A DNA stretch of 64,000 nt from Paulinella micropora (Eukaryota; Cercozoa; Imbricatea; Euglyphida), in assembly GCA_009731375.1 (NCBI GenBank), contig BJOX01000080.1, positions 842,660 to 906,659 of the forward strand. The letters run 5' to 3'. The notes beneath the pieces are model-generated. The model was not told where the DNA came from, did not search any database, and saw only the letters and a program-made list of their open reading frames with translations. Below, in pieces: positions 1-10,340 of this stretch. The position numbers were made by a program, and so were the translations under genes. Numbering within the stretch: position 1 is the first letter of the stretch; each line of letters opens with the position of its first letter.

Positions 1-3000
1 TGTCTTCAATGTTTCACAATAAAGTTCCGTATAACACAGAGCATCGGGCCTGTGTATATTGGCTGCGAGAACAAGAACTTTACGTTCCAAATTTTGGAGT
101 CTTGTCTCTAAGTTTTTCAACTCCTCCTTCTTCTCCTCCTGCTTCACCTCATTAACATTTTTATTATTCTGCGGTACTGGTGCGTTTACTATTTGAGCGA
201 CATTGTCTTGTGGTACTTGAGTACACACATTGTCTTTTTGCTCGCCACCCGCCGCGACCGTAGACATTGAGTCTGTTCGTGGTTGTTTGCTTGGCCGAGG
301 CGATACGTCTGCCATTGGCCTCCTCGCCTCCATCGCAAGTCTCGCCTTCCTATTTGCATCAGTTATCATTGGTAACCGTGCTGTATGAACGGGTATGAGA
401 CTACCTTGGGGCTGCAGTCTCTGTGTACCCACATCTTTGTTTTCACATAGAGGAAGCGTTGGCCCAGTCTGCACAACAGCATTAGAAAGCACTGTGACTT
501 TAGGGTTAAACTTCACAGTCTTCTCCTTGCTCTCTTCTTCCCCCTCCAGTCTTTCCACCACCTCGAAACGATTACCTTGAGTAGTGTCCGGGTAGGATGA
601 CGTATCGGTCTCCGAGGCAGTGTTGTAGGCCTGAGCTCGACCGAAATTCGGGTTGGAGCTTGCCCACGAGCCTCCTCCTCCTCTGGGTGGGGGGGCTGGA
701 GCTCGAACAGCTCTCCCTCCATAAGGGGTATATCCCCGACCTCCTCCTCTTCCTCTCTGAGGGGTTCCCTGCCACCTCGAGGCTCCTCTCCATGTTCCTC
801 GTCCTCGTCCTCCTCCTCCTCCTCCTCCTCGTCCTCCTGCTCCTGCTCCTCCTTCTCGTCCTCTTTGAGAGGCCTTTAAGTTCTTTTGTCTCTCCCTTTC
901 CTCCTTCTTCTCCTTCATCCTCTTCATGTAGGTAATGATTGCCTCTCGTAACTCCTCATCATCACACATATTGGCATACCAACCTTCGTTCGCAGCGGCA
1001 ATCTGAAGCATGTTGAAAAGGCCCGGTTCCTTGCCTTCCGTCCTGCTCAGAAAATTTGCCCTTGCTGTTGGGTTCTGCCTATCATGATTGAAAGAGCAGT
1101 CTCTGTTCTCCATCTGTGCCTTACACTGCAAGCCCGCGAACCACCTCCAACATGCGGTCTTCAGGTCTGGCTCTCTCTGTCTCTTCCAACCGGCAACTCT
1201 GTTTGTGTACGTGGCTTGTGCGCCAACAGGTACACCGCCTGCCTGTGCCGTATGTGCCTCCGTGAGCGAGTCCATGTTTGAGCATGCACTCATCACTTCT
1301 TGAAACATTGCTGACGGAGCAACGCTTTGAACCATATTTTCGAACAAGTGTGTCTCGAGGAAGTTCTTGGACTTCACTGAGCTAAACGTCGAGCATTGTT
1401 GTATGGGCTGAGTAAGCTTACTCGGGTTAACTGTGTGTAACGCCGAAAAGAAATAGAGGATGATCGACTTGCGGCCATAGAATAGCCCATAGGAGGAAAC
1501 TACCTCCGTAAGGGTCGCCGCCAAGCCAACAGCACTCCTCAAACTCATCGCCACTGTCTCAAAGATTTCAAATCCTATGAGAGTACCAGTGCAGAGATGC
1601 TGGTATCCATGAGATTGAAAATATGAAATGAGTGTGGCCACCGCCAGTTCACACTGAGCGTCTAGGCCTGTTGCATTGTTTCTCTTAATCTCCTCCTTCT
1701 TTCTCAAAAACTTGTACTGTGTCAGATCAAATCCCTCCGAGACTAGAGATTGGTCAAAAACAGTAACAAGGGCCTCGTATTCCTGCGTTTCGTCGCAAGG
1801 AAAAGCCTTCATGCAGGCATTGATCTCTTTGAGCTTGCTCAAAAGCGAAGCATCAGAGTCTTTGTCTGAGCTCGTCTTGGCATATAGCATGAGACTTGCC
1901 ACTCCTCCTTTCTTCCCCTTGAAGGCATTTATGATGTTCTGTCTGTCCTTCTTCTCCGTGTTTGTGACCACCACCGTAGTTGAGCCCGAGGGTGCAGGGG
2001 CTGGTGGGGCAGGAGCTGGTGGGGTCAAATATGTCGGAGGGTGTGTCTTTGCACCACTCACTTTTGCTTTCATTCTTTCCAGTCTCATCGTCTTCTCGAA
2101 CTCCTCATTCTCTTTCGCCTTCTTCTTCTCAGATATCACCAGCTTTTGAGCATGAGTGATAAAGGCCACCAATTCAGAAGCAGATCTGAGAAAATTATAT
2201 TTCTCCACATATTGGTCAACACCTGCTTTGTTGGCGACCGGTGGTGCGTTACTAAGTGATTTAAGGACAGAGTGATCCTTGGTAGGAATCCATCTCTTCC
2301 ATGCCTCCTTGTGCAGTAACGCACCCATCAACAGTCTGATCTTGGTCAGAACTCTGTCGGTCTTCTCTAACTCATCAATCACAGGATGAGTTTCTCCTGC
2401 TGCCTTAATGATTTTTTCCATCTCTGCCTTCCCCTCCTCCAAGGCCTTCATTTCCATTGTAAAAAAATGAAATATGCCACTCGAGTTTTTCGAACCCAGA
2501 TTGGTCTTCATTTTTGTTACATCGACTGCCTCCTGACCAGTCGCGAGGAATCTGGCCGTTGCTCTTGGGTTTGTGTACTGGAGGTAACCCTCACATCGTG
2601 GGCCGTATGTACGTTCCCAAATCAGGGTTTGAGTGTACACCCCAAAGATAGCATCGAGTAATTCAAGGTGGGTGTGTGTGTCCCCAAACTTGATATGCTG
2701 TATCTTCTTTCTCTCTTCTGGATCAGAGACCAGTTTGCCGAGGAGCTGTGCTGTGTTTGATAATAGGATATAGACATCCTTTTTAGCACGACTTTTCTCT
2801 CTTCTTTGATCCTGAGGGATCCACACATAGGTGTCCTTCTCTACCCCCATCTTGTAATCAAACTCCTCTTTAGTGAGGTCATAGTGGTCTTGCACCCACT
2901 GTTGTTCCTCCACTGTGATCTCCTCTCCATCACTATGAATCAAGTCGATCATTTTTCGTCCTCCTCCTCCCGTGTAGGCAGGTGGTAAGGGATTACCATA

Positions 3001-3243
3001 TGCTCCTCCTCCTCCCGTCTCTTCTTGTTCAAATCCTCCTTCATCTTCGTCTCCTCCATATCTTCCTTCATCATCCCAGCCCTCTTCTACTCCTCCTCCT
3101 ACTCCTTCATCTCCTCCTCCTCCTTCATTCAATCCTCCTCCTCCTCCATCATTCAATCCTCTTCCTCCTCCTCCTGCTTCTTCTTCTTCTCTTCTTTGAT
3201 CTGCCTCCGAGAATTCACTCACTTCGGCGATCTCTGTCGACAT
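1..3243 (-). CDS. Gag-like RNA-binding protein of an LTR element (C-terminus beyond window)
   Basis: An uninterrupted reading frame of 1,081 codons starts at ATG 3243 and is still open at base 1, so its end is not seen. Reading the minus strand gives, in order: a Gly/Glu-rich N-terminus (about residues 15-90), a mostly helical body with a charged Lys/Glu-rich stretch near residues 350-390, a C-x8-C-x8-C-x3-H finger near residue 690 (CWRWFAGLQC...CSFNH), an Arg/Gly-rich RGG region near 800-880, and a Lys/Glu-rich helical tail. A CCCH finger plus RGG box indicates RNA binding. About 780 bases upstream is an LTR-like sequence followed by a primer-binding-site-like TGGAGTC, so I infer the Gag or nucleocapsid protein of an LTR retrotransposon whose pol lies outside the window. 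No family match is claimed; a host RNA-binding protein is the alternative. Confidence 0.6.
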   Translation of the reverse strand, partial: MSTEIAEVSEFSEADQRREEEEAGGGGRGLNDGGGGGLNEGGGGDEGVGGGVEEGWDDEGRYGGDEDEGGFEQEETGGGGAYGNPLPPAYTGGGGRKMIDLIHSDGEEITVEEQQWVQDHYDLTKEEFDYKMGVEKDTYVWIPQDQRREKSRAKKDVYILLSNTAQLLGKLVSDPEERKKIQHIKFGDTHTHLELLDAIFGVYTQTLIWERTYGPRCEGYLQYTNPRATARFLATGQEAVDVTKMKTNLGSKNSSGIFHFFTMEMKALEEGKAEMEKIIKAAGETHPVIDELEKTDRVLTKIRLLMGALLHKEAWKRWIPTKDHSVLKSLSNAPPVANKAGVDQYVEKYNFLRSASELVAFITHAQKLVISEKKKAKENEEFEKTMRLERMKAKVSGAKTHPPTYLTPPAPAPPAPAPSGSTTVVVTNTEKKDRQNIINAFKGKKGGVASLMLYAKTSSDKDSDASLLSKLKEINACMKAFPCDETQEYEALVTVFDQSLVSEGFDLTQYKFLRKKEEIKRNNATGLDAQCELAVATLISYFQSHGYQHLCTGTLIGFEIFETVAMSLRSAVGLAATLTEVVSSYGLFYGRKSIILYFFSALHTVNPSKLTQPIQQCSTFSSVKSKNFLETHLFENMVQSVAPSAMFQEVMSACSNMDSLTEAHTAQAGGVPVGAQATYTNRVAGWKRQREPDLKTACWRWFAGLQCKAQMENRDCSFNHDRQNPTARANFLSRTEGKEPGLFNMLQIAAANEGWYANMCDDEELREAIITYMKRMKEKKEERERQKNLKASQRGREGGAGAGGRGGGGGGGRGRGTWRGASRWQGTPQRGRGGGRGYTPYGGRAVRAPAPPPRGGGGSWASSNPNFGRAQAYNTASETDTSSYPDTTQGNRFEVVERLEGEEESKEKTVKFNPKVTVLSNAVVQTGPTLPLCENKDVGTQRLQPQGSLIPVHTARLPMITDANRKARLAMEARRPMADVSPRPSKQPRTDSMSTVAAGGEQKDNVCTQVPQDNVAQIVNAPVPQNNKNVNEVKQEEKKEELKNLETRLQNLERKVLVLAANIHRPDALCYTELYCETLKT

Positions 3244-4011
3244 GATGTCGTAGTAGTGATCAACAGGAGGACAGTGTCAGCTCCTATGTTTGGTTTTTGT
3301 TCGTTTGTGTTCTGTTCCTCCTTCAGTCGATTGACTAGTGAAGAGAGAAACTAATAGAGAGGGTAGGATAAGATTCCCTGTCCTCTATGAAACACTGTTT
3401 GTATGTTTGTTTTTGTTTGAGAAAAATAGTCTTTGAGACTTTCTCCGATTTCTTGTTCTCCTTACTCAGATTACTTTCTCCTCCTTCTTTTCTATATTGT
3501 ATCTAGTATGAGGCACTTGGACCTACACACAGATAGTAATAGAGAAGCTAGAAAAGCTCTCCTTGAGAAGTCGACAGTCGGTCGGATAGGTTCTCAGACC
3601 TACCTTTAGAAAACGATCAGAGATTTGCAAAAATACTCTGACGTATGTGTGAGATAATGCAGATAAATGCACAAACTAGAAGGGTAAAGTGTTGTGCTCC
3701 TGTCCCTATGCTTCTTTGTGTTTTGTGTGTGTCCTTCACTCTTCTGTCCACCTCCTTCTTCTTGGTCTCTGTGTGAGAACAGCAAGAACGACAGAGAGTT
3801 TGTATCTGATGTCTCCTGGTGAGCACACAGATACGGATTGGACTAGAGGATACGAGACACCTGCTTGAGACCAATCAAATTATTTGTTTTGTGAAAGAGT
3901 TATGAGAAAACTGTGTTGGCGTATTTGTTTTCGTCTGACGTCCCCGTGTGAGACAGGTCAGTGAAAATTCACTCTGTTGCCTGTGTGGCAAAGCAGAAAG
4001 AAATCACCCTA
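3244..4011. other. Untranslated leader of the left LTR element
   Basis: This stretch lies between the gag-like start codon (3243, minus) and the primer-binding-site candidate. It is pyrimidine-rich on the plus strand with no long frame on either strand. I read it as 5' leader of the minus-strand element; nothing else is seen. Confidence 0.4.
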
Positions 4012-4026
4012 GTGATGTGGACTCCA
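4012..4026 (-). promoter_or_regulatory. Candidate primer-binding site of left LTR element
   Basis: On the minus strand, two bases after the LTR end (…GCATTACA), the sequence reads TGGAGTCCACATCAC. A TGG start matches the CCA 3' end of a tRNA primer. The Ty3 element at 4741 has a similar TGGAGTC start after its LTR. The tRNA is not identified. Confidence 0.4.
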
Positions 4027-4028
4027 AA

Positions 4029-4262
4029 TGTAATGCCCCCAACGATAGCTCGTAAAAAGTCGGTAATACAACCAAACACAGTCCTCAAGAATGAGAATGA
4101 TGTCTCGTTGTATTAGCTCAGTGAAGCCAAAAAGGAAAACGGCAACAGACCAGGAATAAAATGGCATCAGGTCCAATCCGGACAAATAATACTGAAAAAC
4201 AAGCTGGTGCACCTGTCACCAGGAAAAGGTATTTTTTACCGNNNNNNNNNNGGGGGTGATGC
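4029..4262 (-). repeat. LTR-like repeat, copy A (contains gap)
   Basis: Begins TGTAATGCCCCCAACG on the plus strand and is closely similar to 35401-35639. It lies just upstream of the primer-binding-site candidate of the minus-strand gag-like gene. I infer a 5' LTR of about 240 bp read on the minus strand. Copy B spans the gap here with about ten bases. Confidence 0.55.
4242..4251. other. Assembly gap (10 N)
   Basis: Ten N bases. In copy B of the surrounding repeat the same position reads roughly AGCTATCCGG, so the true gap is probably short. Confidence 0.95.
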
Positions 4263-4561
4263 CTACACCACTAACAGACGCACCACGTAACTTGACTGTC
4301 CGGATCATAAGTAGTGGCTCTAACGACACCGTTACTCCGATACGGCCGGCCCATAATGTAACACATAACTATTAATTAATTAATAGTACCAACACTTCCC
4401 CTGTAACAAAGTAAATTAATATTATGTTACTGTCGTTCCTAATTAAGTTACGTCTCCTACTACTATTTTGTGAAACATTAGAAAACATAAACTCAAAACA
4501 TATTCTCTTACCCTCACTCTCTCCGATAAGTAATGTTGAGGTTGGCTACCCTCCTATCCAC

Positions 4562-4740
4562 AGCTCGGGGGGGAGAAGGGACTATGCCGGCCCACCCGGT
4601 ATATAATAGCAATACTGATCGTTCCGTTCTGTCTGTTAATCATTGGTCTGGAGATTACGGAGTCCCTACTTTAGGTATTCCTCAGTCTTCATATCGTTAG
4701 TAACAGTTATCTGTTTATTAAATATCCTACTATCGTAACA
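4562..4740 (+). repeat. 3' part of the left LTR of Ty3-1
   Basis: About 175 bases match 12188-12362 with few differences, including a GGGGGGGAGAAGGG run, a TATATAATA box (about 4600-4608) and the terminus TATCGTAACA. The TATA box is a likely LTR promoter. Confidence 0.7.
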
Positions 4741-4743
4741 ATC

Positions 4744-4757
4744 TGGAGTCGCTAATA
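4744..4757 (+). promoter_or_regulatory. Candidate primer-binding site of Ty3-1
   Basis: Three bases after the LTR end, TGGAGTCGCTAATA begins with the TGG expected from a tRNA CCA end. The primer tRNA is not identified. Confidence 0.35.
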
Positions 4758-4830
4758 CAATAAACGGGGTATGGAAATTTTCCTCTGTTTCTCGGAAATT
4801 TTCTGTTGAGAAAGAGACATCGAGAGAAAA

Positions 4831-5649
4831 ATGGGAGAGGGGGGGAATTTTTCTGATGCGCTTCCAGGGGTTAGGTGCTCTTTCTTGAGATGTTTTAGGT
4901 CAGAAGGGGCGGCACGGGTAGGGATTGAGAAGGGAGAGGAGAATAGGGCTGCGGAACAGGATGTTTTTGCCATTGGGGAACACGAGGAGGAGGAAGAGGA
5001 GAGCGAGTCGGAGGATGAGTGGACGAGGGCCAGAATCGTTGCTCTGGTCGACACGAGGTTGGAGTATTTCCGGAGACAGAGGAAGGAGGCCTCGGACGGT
5101 TTTCCGAAACACGGGCGAGACTTGGGATACCAACATAAGGAAATTGATACACGGGTGTTGCCTATGGCCCAATATGTAGTATGCAATACGGGCAAGCCTA
5201 GCCAGGCCAAGGTGGAAATTTTGAACTTCCTGCAGGAGCGGTGGGGAAGCCAACCCATGGTAGCGGATTCGGTGTCCCAGATCAAGAAGACATTGAAAAG
5301 TCTGCTTTCACACGGGGACTTCACGATTATGTTTCCGGTAGGAAGGAGAACGGAAATGTGGTGGTACGATGTAGAAGATTTCCTAATCGCGGACCCGATA
5401 CCGATTCCGAGTCGCACACAGAAGTTGATAGTGGCTTGCCGACTCGGATCGAGGAAGATAGCTAGGCGGTACCGAGAGGAACTTCTGGATCGGGATTTTG
5501 CCTCTATTCGAGACGAAGCGTTCACGCACATATCCGGGGTATACCACAGGACACACGCCATTCAGTATGCTATGATGATGGACCAACTGGCAAGATTCGC
5601 GGATCAAGAGCGGAAGACACCAACCTTATATCGGTCGAGGAGGGTTTAG
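4831..5649 (+). CDS. Gag-like protein of Ty3-1
   Basis: A 272-residue frame directly downstream of the LTR and primer-binding site, in the position of gag. It has an acidic segment (EEEEEESESEDE, about residues 51-62), then a helical region with several Trp and Arg residues. No CCHC zinc knuckle, membrane segment or known domain is seen. The identification as Gag rests on position. The next, acidic frame (from 5673) may be its continuation before RT. Confidence 0.5.
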   Translation: MGEGGNFSDALPGVRCSFLRCFRSEGAARVGIEKGEENRAAEQDVFAIGEHEEEEEESESEDEWTRARIVALVDTRLEYFRRQRKEASDGFPKHGRDLGYQHKEIDTRVLPMAQYVVCNTGKPSQAKVEILNFLQERWGSQPMVADSVSQIKKTLKSLLSHGDFTIMFPVGRRTEMWWYDVEDFLIADPIPIPSRTQKLIVACRLGSRKIARRYREELLDRDFASIRDEAFTHISGVYHRTHAIQYAMMMDQLARFADQERKTPTLYRSRRV

Positions 5650-5672
5650 ACGGGGACGGAGCAGAGATAACG

Positions 5673-6477
5673 GTGGATGACATACAGGGGCAAGCGACAG
5701 AGGAGCAGATCAAGGAGGAGACGGATAAGGCGAGACAGGCGTCACAGGAACAGTCGGAGACATGGGAGGGCACGTCAGAGGAAAAGGCTGCGGCTATGGG
5801 GGTCATGGAAGACAACATCCAAGCTTTCGGCCCTTTGGAGGAGGGGATCGGTGACAAGCCACGTCGCGGTTTTCGAACGAGAGATGGGGCAAGAGGTACC
5901 GGGGATAGGACGGCCTTCGCGGTTAAGGCATCATGAGGATCGGATTGCCAGAGAGATGACGGCGGAACTTTTGGAAAAGGGATTGATCGAGGCGCGGCTA
6001 TCGGAGTATGCGTCTCCGGTATGCATGGCGCCGAAACCAGACGGAACGTTGCGGATGTGTATCAACTATTGAAGGATAAACGAAATCATCAAGAAGATAG
6101 AGACGCCAGTGCCGGACGTGAGGAGGGGGATAGAGGTGTTGCAGAAGGCGAAGATATACTCGACGTTGGATTTGAAGAGCGGATTCTGGCAGATTCCGTT
6201 AGGGGAGGAAAGCCGCTACCTAACGGCATTCATGGTAGGGATGACAACCTACGTGTGGAAGGTTCTGCCGATGGGGTTGAAGGTGGCACCGGGCATATTT
6301 CAGCAGGCGATGACGAAGATGCTGGGTGCAAATTTCCGAGACGCGGAATTTGCGAAGAAGTACGGGGATACGACGGGATACGCCTTCGCGTATTTGGATG
6401 ATGTGGTCATTTTCTCGAATTCGGTAGAGGAACACATACAACATCTGCGGGACACCATGAGTTCGGATTCCGGTTGA
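5673..6477 (+). pseudogene. Ty3-1 reverse transcriptase, frameshifted
   Basis: An acidic linker in one frame (5673-about 5860) passes to the RT start in another (SPVCMAPKPDGTLRMCINY, ending at an in-frame TGA, 6070-6072) and continues at 6073-6477 with STLDLKSGFWQIPL (first catalytic Asp), GLKVAPGIFQQAM and the active-site box YLDD at about 6391-6402. The order is that of Ty3/gypsy RT. Product: RNA-dependent DNA polymerase copying element RNA in virus-like particles. At least one frameshift and one stop make it non-functional as read, unless these are base-calling errors. Confidence 0.85.
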
Positions 6478-7709
6478 ATGCTAAGATGTGCCACTTCTTA
6501 CAGAAGCGGATATAGTATCTGGGGTACGACATTGAGAACGGAACGTGTTCGATTGCGAGGAAGAAGCGAGAGGCGCTGGCGGCTATGCCTCTTCCTGCGA
6601 CGAGATCCGATTTACACTCCTTTGTGTCCTTGGCGCAATACTATAGTGAATTCATACCGGGATTCGCAAAAATCGCGGAACCAATACGGTTGTTCATGAA
6701 AGAGGGCAAGTGCGGTGCGGGGAGTACGTGGCCACCAGCGGTTCATAAGGCGGTTGAAACACTAAGGGCAAATATCTTGATGGACCCATGGAGCGAAGGG
6801 GGTACGGTTTTACAGCTTCCCAATTTCAACAAGAGTTTCATACTAGACACGGATGCATCGGCATATGCGATAGGAGGGATTCTGCAACAGAGGGATGACG
6901 AGGGGCGTTTGAGGCCAGTGATGTTTCTGAGTCGGCAAATGACACGGGCAGAACAACAATACTGCACGCGGCAGAGAGAGGCATTGGCCATAGTCTGGGG
7001 TTTCAAGAAACTACGTGACTATCTGTGGGGGGCAAAGGGGACGACGGTGCGGTCAGATCACAACAACCTGCAGTGGTTGATGTCGCAGGATCACACGGGC
7101 AGGTTGGCAAGATGGCAGTTGGAGCTATCCGAATATGACTTCACGATTGAATTCATATCGGGTAAGGAGAACTATCGTGCGGACTACCAGTCAAGGGCTG
7201 GGGGTGCGCCGGCGGACGACAATGCGAAGGAAAAGAAGGAAGAGGCGGTGGCGGACGACAAAGATACACGGGCGCAACAGCAGAGTCATGGTGTCTTCGC
7301 ACTGAAACCGGTATACGACGCGGGGAAGAAGAGTGGCATGAACCTGACGCGGTTTCACTTCAAGACGGCCGCAGCGGTTTTAACAGTCTTGGGAAAAATG
7401 GATTTGGAAGAGGAGGAGCAGAGAGCGAATTTCGACGACTGGAAACCCATCAACGGTATGGAGTATGTGACAGAGGTAGCAGAAATGCATAGGAATAGGA
7501 AGGAGGCGCAGAGGGAGGATGTGCGGTTTTACGAAGCGGCCCACGAACACTCGGTGGCTTGTTGTGAAGAACACGGGTTGGAGGATGCGCGAAAGGGATA
7601 TGAGGAAGAAATGTGGAAGGAGGCGGTACAGGGGGGGCTGACGGAGGATGAGGTGGGGGATTTGAAACCTTTTCCGTGGCGAACCATGCACATGGTGGGG
7701 ACATTGTGA
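6478..7709 (+). CDS. Ty3-1 RT connection and RNase H
   Basis: After a frameshift near 6478-6585 an open frame (start taken at 6585) covers the RT thumb, then RNase H with FILDTDAS, QREALAIVW, RSDHNNLQWL and RADYQSR, which supply the four acidic active-site residues (D, E, D, D). RNase H removes the RNA strand during reverse transcription. About 170 residues of linker follow before integrase. The frame ends at 7709 and overlaps the integrase frame by 34 bases, so a frameshift separates them. Confidence 0.85.
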
Positions 7710-9040
7710 TTCCGACGAAGGCGGAAGCGGCGGCGGGTCAGACGGAGGCGAAGCCGGAACTCATGTTTAGGGACACACACCCAAGCCGGGTATCGTTGGA
7801 GTTGGAAAACAAGACGGAGATCAAGTTTGCGTCGGTGGACATGTTCCGCAAGCTCACGCAAGACAGTGAGGAGTGGAAGAGGTTTATTGCGCACCAGGAG
7901 AACCCGACGGGGATGTCGGCGGACGGGGACATAAAGTGGCGGAAGGAGAAGTACACTTACTCGGACGGGCTAATCTGGTATTTCGGGAGCGGGGCCAAGA
8001 ACAAGGACGATCCGGAACGGTGGGTGGTATGGGTGCAGGCAGCGTTACGGTACGCGATTCTGACAGGGGCACACAACTGCCCTTTACAGAGTCACCCGGG
8101 GCTGGATAGGATGAGGTGGTCTATGACTCGACGGTTTCATTGGGACACGATGGATAAGGACATCAAGAGTTTCATTTCGGGATGTGGGCCATGCCAGAGG
8201 GCGAAGACGGTCTACGATGCGAACAAGGGGCTACTGGGGCAGTATGACATAACAGGGTATATATTCGACACGATCCACATCGATTACGTCGAAGCGGGGG
8301 ATGGTCGATACAAGTATATCCTCACGATTATTGATCGGGCCTCTAACTACGTGATTGCGGTTCCCACGGCTGACGACACCAAGGAAACGACGGCCAAAGC
8401 ACTGATTGATAACGTATTCAGCCGGATCGGGGTAGCCAGGAAGATCATATCGGACAGAGGAAGCTCATTTATCAATTGGGTGTCGAACGAGCTCAGTGCA
8501 TACTACGGGTTTCGGTGGGATTATGTCACGGCATACAACCCTATAGCTAACGGGAAGATAGAGAGGATGCATCGTACGCTGAAGGCGTCCTTGAAGATCT
8601 ATTGTCAGAACAGGCAAACCAAATGGCCAGAGGAACTGCAAGCGTTTACCTTTGCGGTGAACAATCTGGGCTCTTCGTCTTTGGGGGGTAGGGCTAGACT
8701 GTGCCCACATCAGATGGTGTTTGGCAAGGTCTTAACCACTCCACAGGACGTGATGCAACACAACGCATTGTATCAGCCGTTGGAGCTGATGGCAGTGAGG
8801 TTACGGGCCCTAGCGGAAGCGGAACAAATTGTGATTAAACATCGGGAGGCGGCAATGCGGACGGAGGACGAGAAAGGCCAACAGAAATATAAGCACGTGG
8901 AATTCCGAGAGGGGAATACAGTGGTGCTATACTGCCCGAACGTTCCAGTGGGGGTCTCCACGAAGATCTATGAGAAATGGCAGGGTTCGTATCAGATTAT
9001 GAAACAAACCGCGGCCTACAATCATAAGATCAGACACTAG
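7676..9040 (+). CDS. Ty3-1 integrase
   Basis: A 454-residue frame in the gypsy integrase position. An N-terminal H-H-C-C-type zinc-binding part (SHPGLDRM … CGPCQRAK) is followed by a catalytic core with Asp in HIDYVEAG, Asp in SDRGSSF and Glu in NGKIERMHRT; exactly 35 residues separate the last two, the D-35-E spacing. It would insert the cDNA into chromosomal DNA. The frame ends at TAG (9038), but the same frame continues with a VHVRRLVKFSPY-type integrase C-terminal motif, so the stop is probably a mutation. Confidence 0.9.
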   Translation: MANHAHGGDIVIPTKAEAAAGQTEAKPELMFRDTHPSRVSLELENKTEIKFASVDMFRKLTQDSEEWKRFIAHQENPTGMSADGDIKWRKEKYTYSDGLIWYFGSGAKNKDDPERWVVWVQAALRYAILTGAHNCPLQSHPGLDRMRWSMTRRFHWDTMDKDIKSFISGCGPCQRAKTVYDANKGLLGQYDITGYIFDTIHIDYVEAGDGRYKYILTIIDRASNYVIAVPTADDTKETTAKALIDNVFSRIGVARKIISDRGSSFINWVSNELSAYYGFRWDYVTAYNPIANGKIERMHRTLKASLKIYCQNRQTKWPEELQAFTFAVNNLGSSSLGGRARLCPHQMVFGKVLTTPQDVMQHNALYQPLELMAVRLRALAEAEQIVIKHREAAMRTEDEKGQQKYKHVEFREGNTVVLYCPNVPVGVSTKIYEKWQGSYQIMKQTAAYNHKIRH

Positions 9041-10040
9041 CGGACGAAAAAGGAACAGATAGTCCACGTTCGGCGATTGGTCAAGTTCTCGCCTTACTTG
9101 TTGGATTACGAAACGGAGCAGGATGCCTTGGAGCCGACGGCGGATTAATTTGGAAACCCGCGGCCGTTGTTGACACGGACGCAGAGGGCGGAGGAGATTG
9201 CGAGGCTGAGGGAGGAGGTGACGTTCGAACAGGATGCGGATGAGAAGAAAAGATTGCAAGACGCAATAGAGGAATTGGAGACGGGTTCACATGTCAGGCT
9301 TTCACAGGGACAAAAGCGGGATAAGGAAAAGCGGAGAGAGGAGGACAAGAAACGGGAAGAGGGAGGAATGCAAGGTAGGGAGGGGGGTGCAGAGGGGAAA
9401 GGCGTGGAGGCACAAGGGGATCAAGGCAAGCAAGGTGCAGGGGGGCCATCGAGGCCAGAGGCACCGGAGGGGCACTTGGGGATCAAGAACAAGCGAGGCC
9501 TGGGTGGAAAAAGCGGCGGAGATTGATGGAATAAAATGGAAGACGGCCAAGTTCTACTTGATGATGCCGGCGGCGAAAGAGGTAAGCGATGGCACATTGG
9601 ATGACTTTATGTTATGAGGGTTCTAAGTCAGGGGGGGGACGTCACGACATAAGGAGGGGAAGGGCATAAAGCCGGTGATGCAGTTTTGGAGGAGTAGTGA
9701 CGAGGTAGCGGAGGAAAAGATGAGGCGGTTCGATCCGGTTTTTCTGGAAAAGGCGGGGAAGAAGCGGGAAACGTGGGATGCCACCATCAAGTTGGACGAC
9801 GAGGATCATATCCCATACACCATTCAGACGAGACCGCGGTTGGTGCTGAATGTACCGTTCGACCTCACGGAAGAGAGGCGGATACCGGCACAGATTTGGG
9901 ACGAGATTGATGCGGAGGGATTGCCTTTCGATATTATCGGCGCTCCACCGGCGGCGGTTGGATCAAGAGGCAAGAAGCGGCCTACTACGGGTGGTCGGAT
10001 GACTCGGGCAAGAGGACGGGCACAACGAGGACGGGGGTGA
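9041..10040 (+). pseudogene. Ty3-1 C-terminal extension: integrase tail, coiled coil, conserved domain
   Basis: Beyond TAG 9038 the same frame gives an integrase-tail motif, a TAA (about 9146), then a Glu/Arg/Lys-rich coiled coil (9167-9526). After a frameshift come FYLMMPAAKEVSDGTLDD, QFWRS and a block with YTIQTRPRLVLNVPFDL and IPAQIWDE, ending in a basic tail (to 10040). The last two blocks are conserved in a second Ty3 fragment at 37.9-38.6 kb, so selection once kept them. No known domain (chromodomain, env) is recognised. Confidence 0.6.
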
Positions 10041-10135
10041 TGAATGGGTGACGAGTGAGAGGATAGAATAGGCATGGAGAAGGATGAAAAATGAGAAAGA
10101 AGATGAGAAATGACGAGATGAGAAGAATACGAACT

Positions 10136-10340
10136 GCGGGCACATGACGGGGTGATGACGGTACTACCAAATTGCGGGTATATGAAGGGTAATAGTGATT
10201 TATATGACTTACGGGTATATGACGGGTAATAGTGACTTATATGACTTGCGGGTATATAATGGGTAATAGCGGCTTAAATGTTGCGGGTACATGGGAGGAT
10301 GATAACGGTATAAATGAATTGCGGGACTTTATAAGGGGGT
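10136..10340 (+). repeat. Degenerate tandem repeat, about 37 bp
   Basis: About five to six imperfect units starting GCGGGTATATGA-like and ending ATAGTGACTTATATGACTT-like, in the 3' untranslated part of Ty3-1. Confidence 0.6.

Noticed and set aside
597-2259. Plus-strand frames in the first 3.2 kb
   Set aside because: Antisense shadows of the 1,081-codon minus-strand frame, which has no stop.
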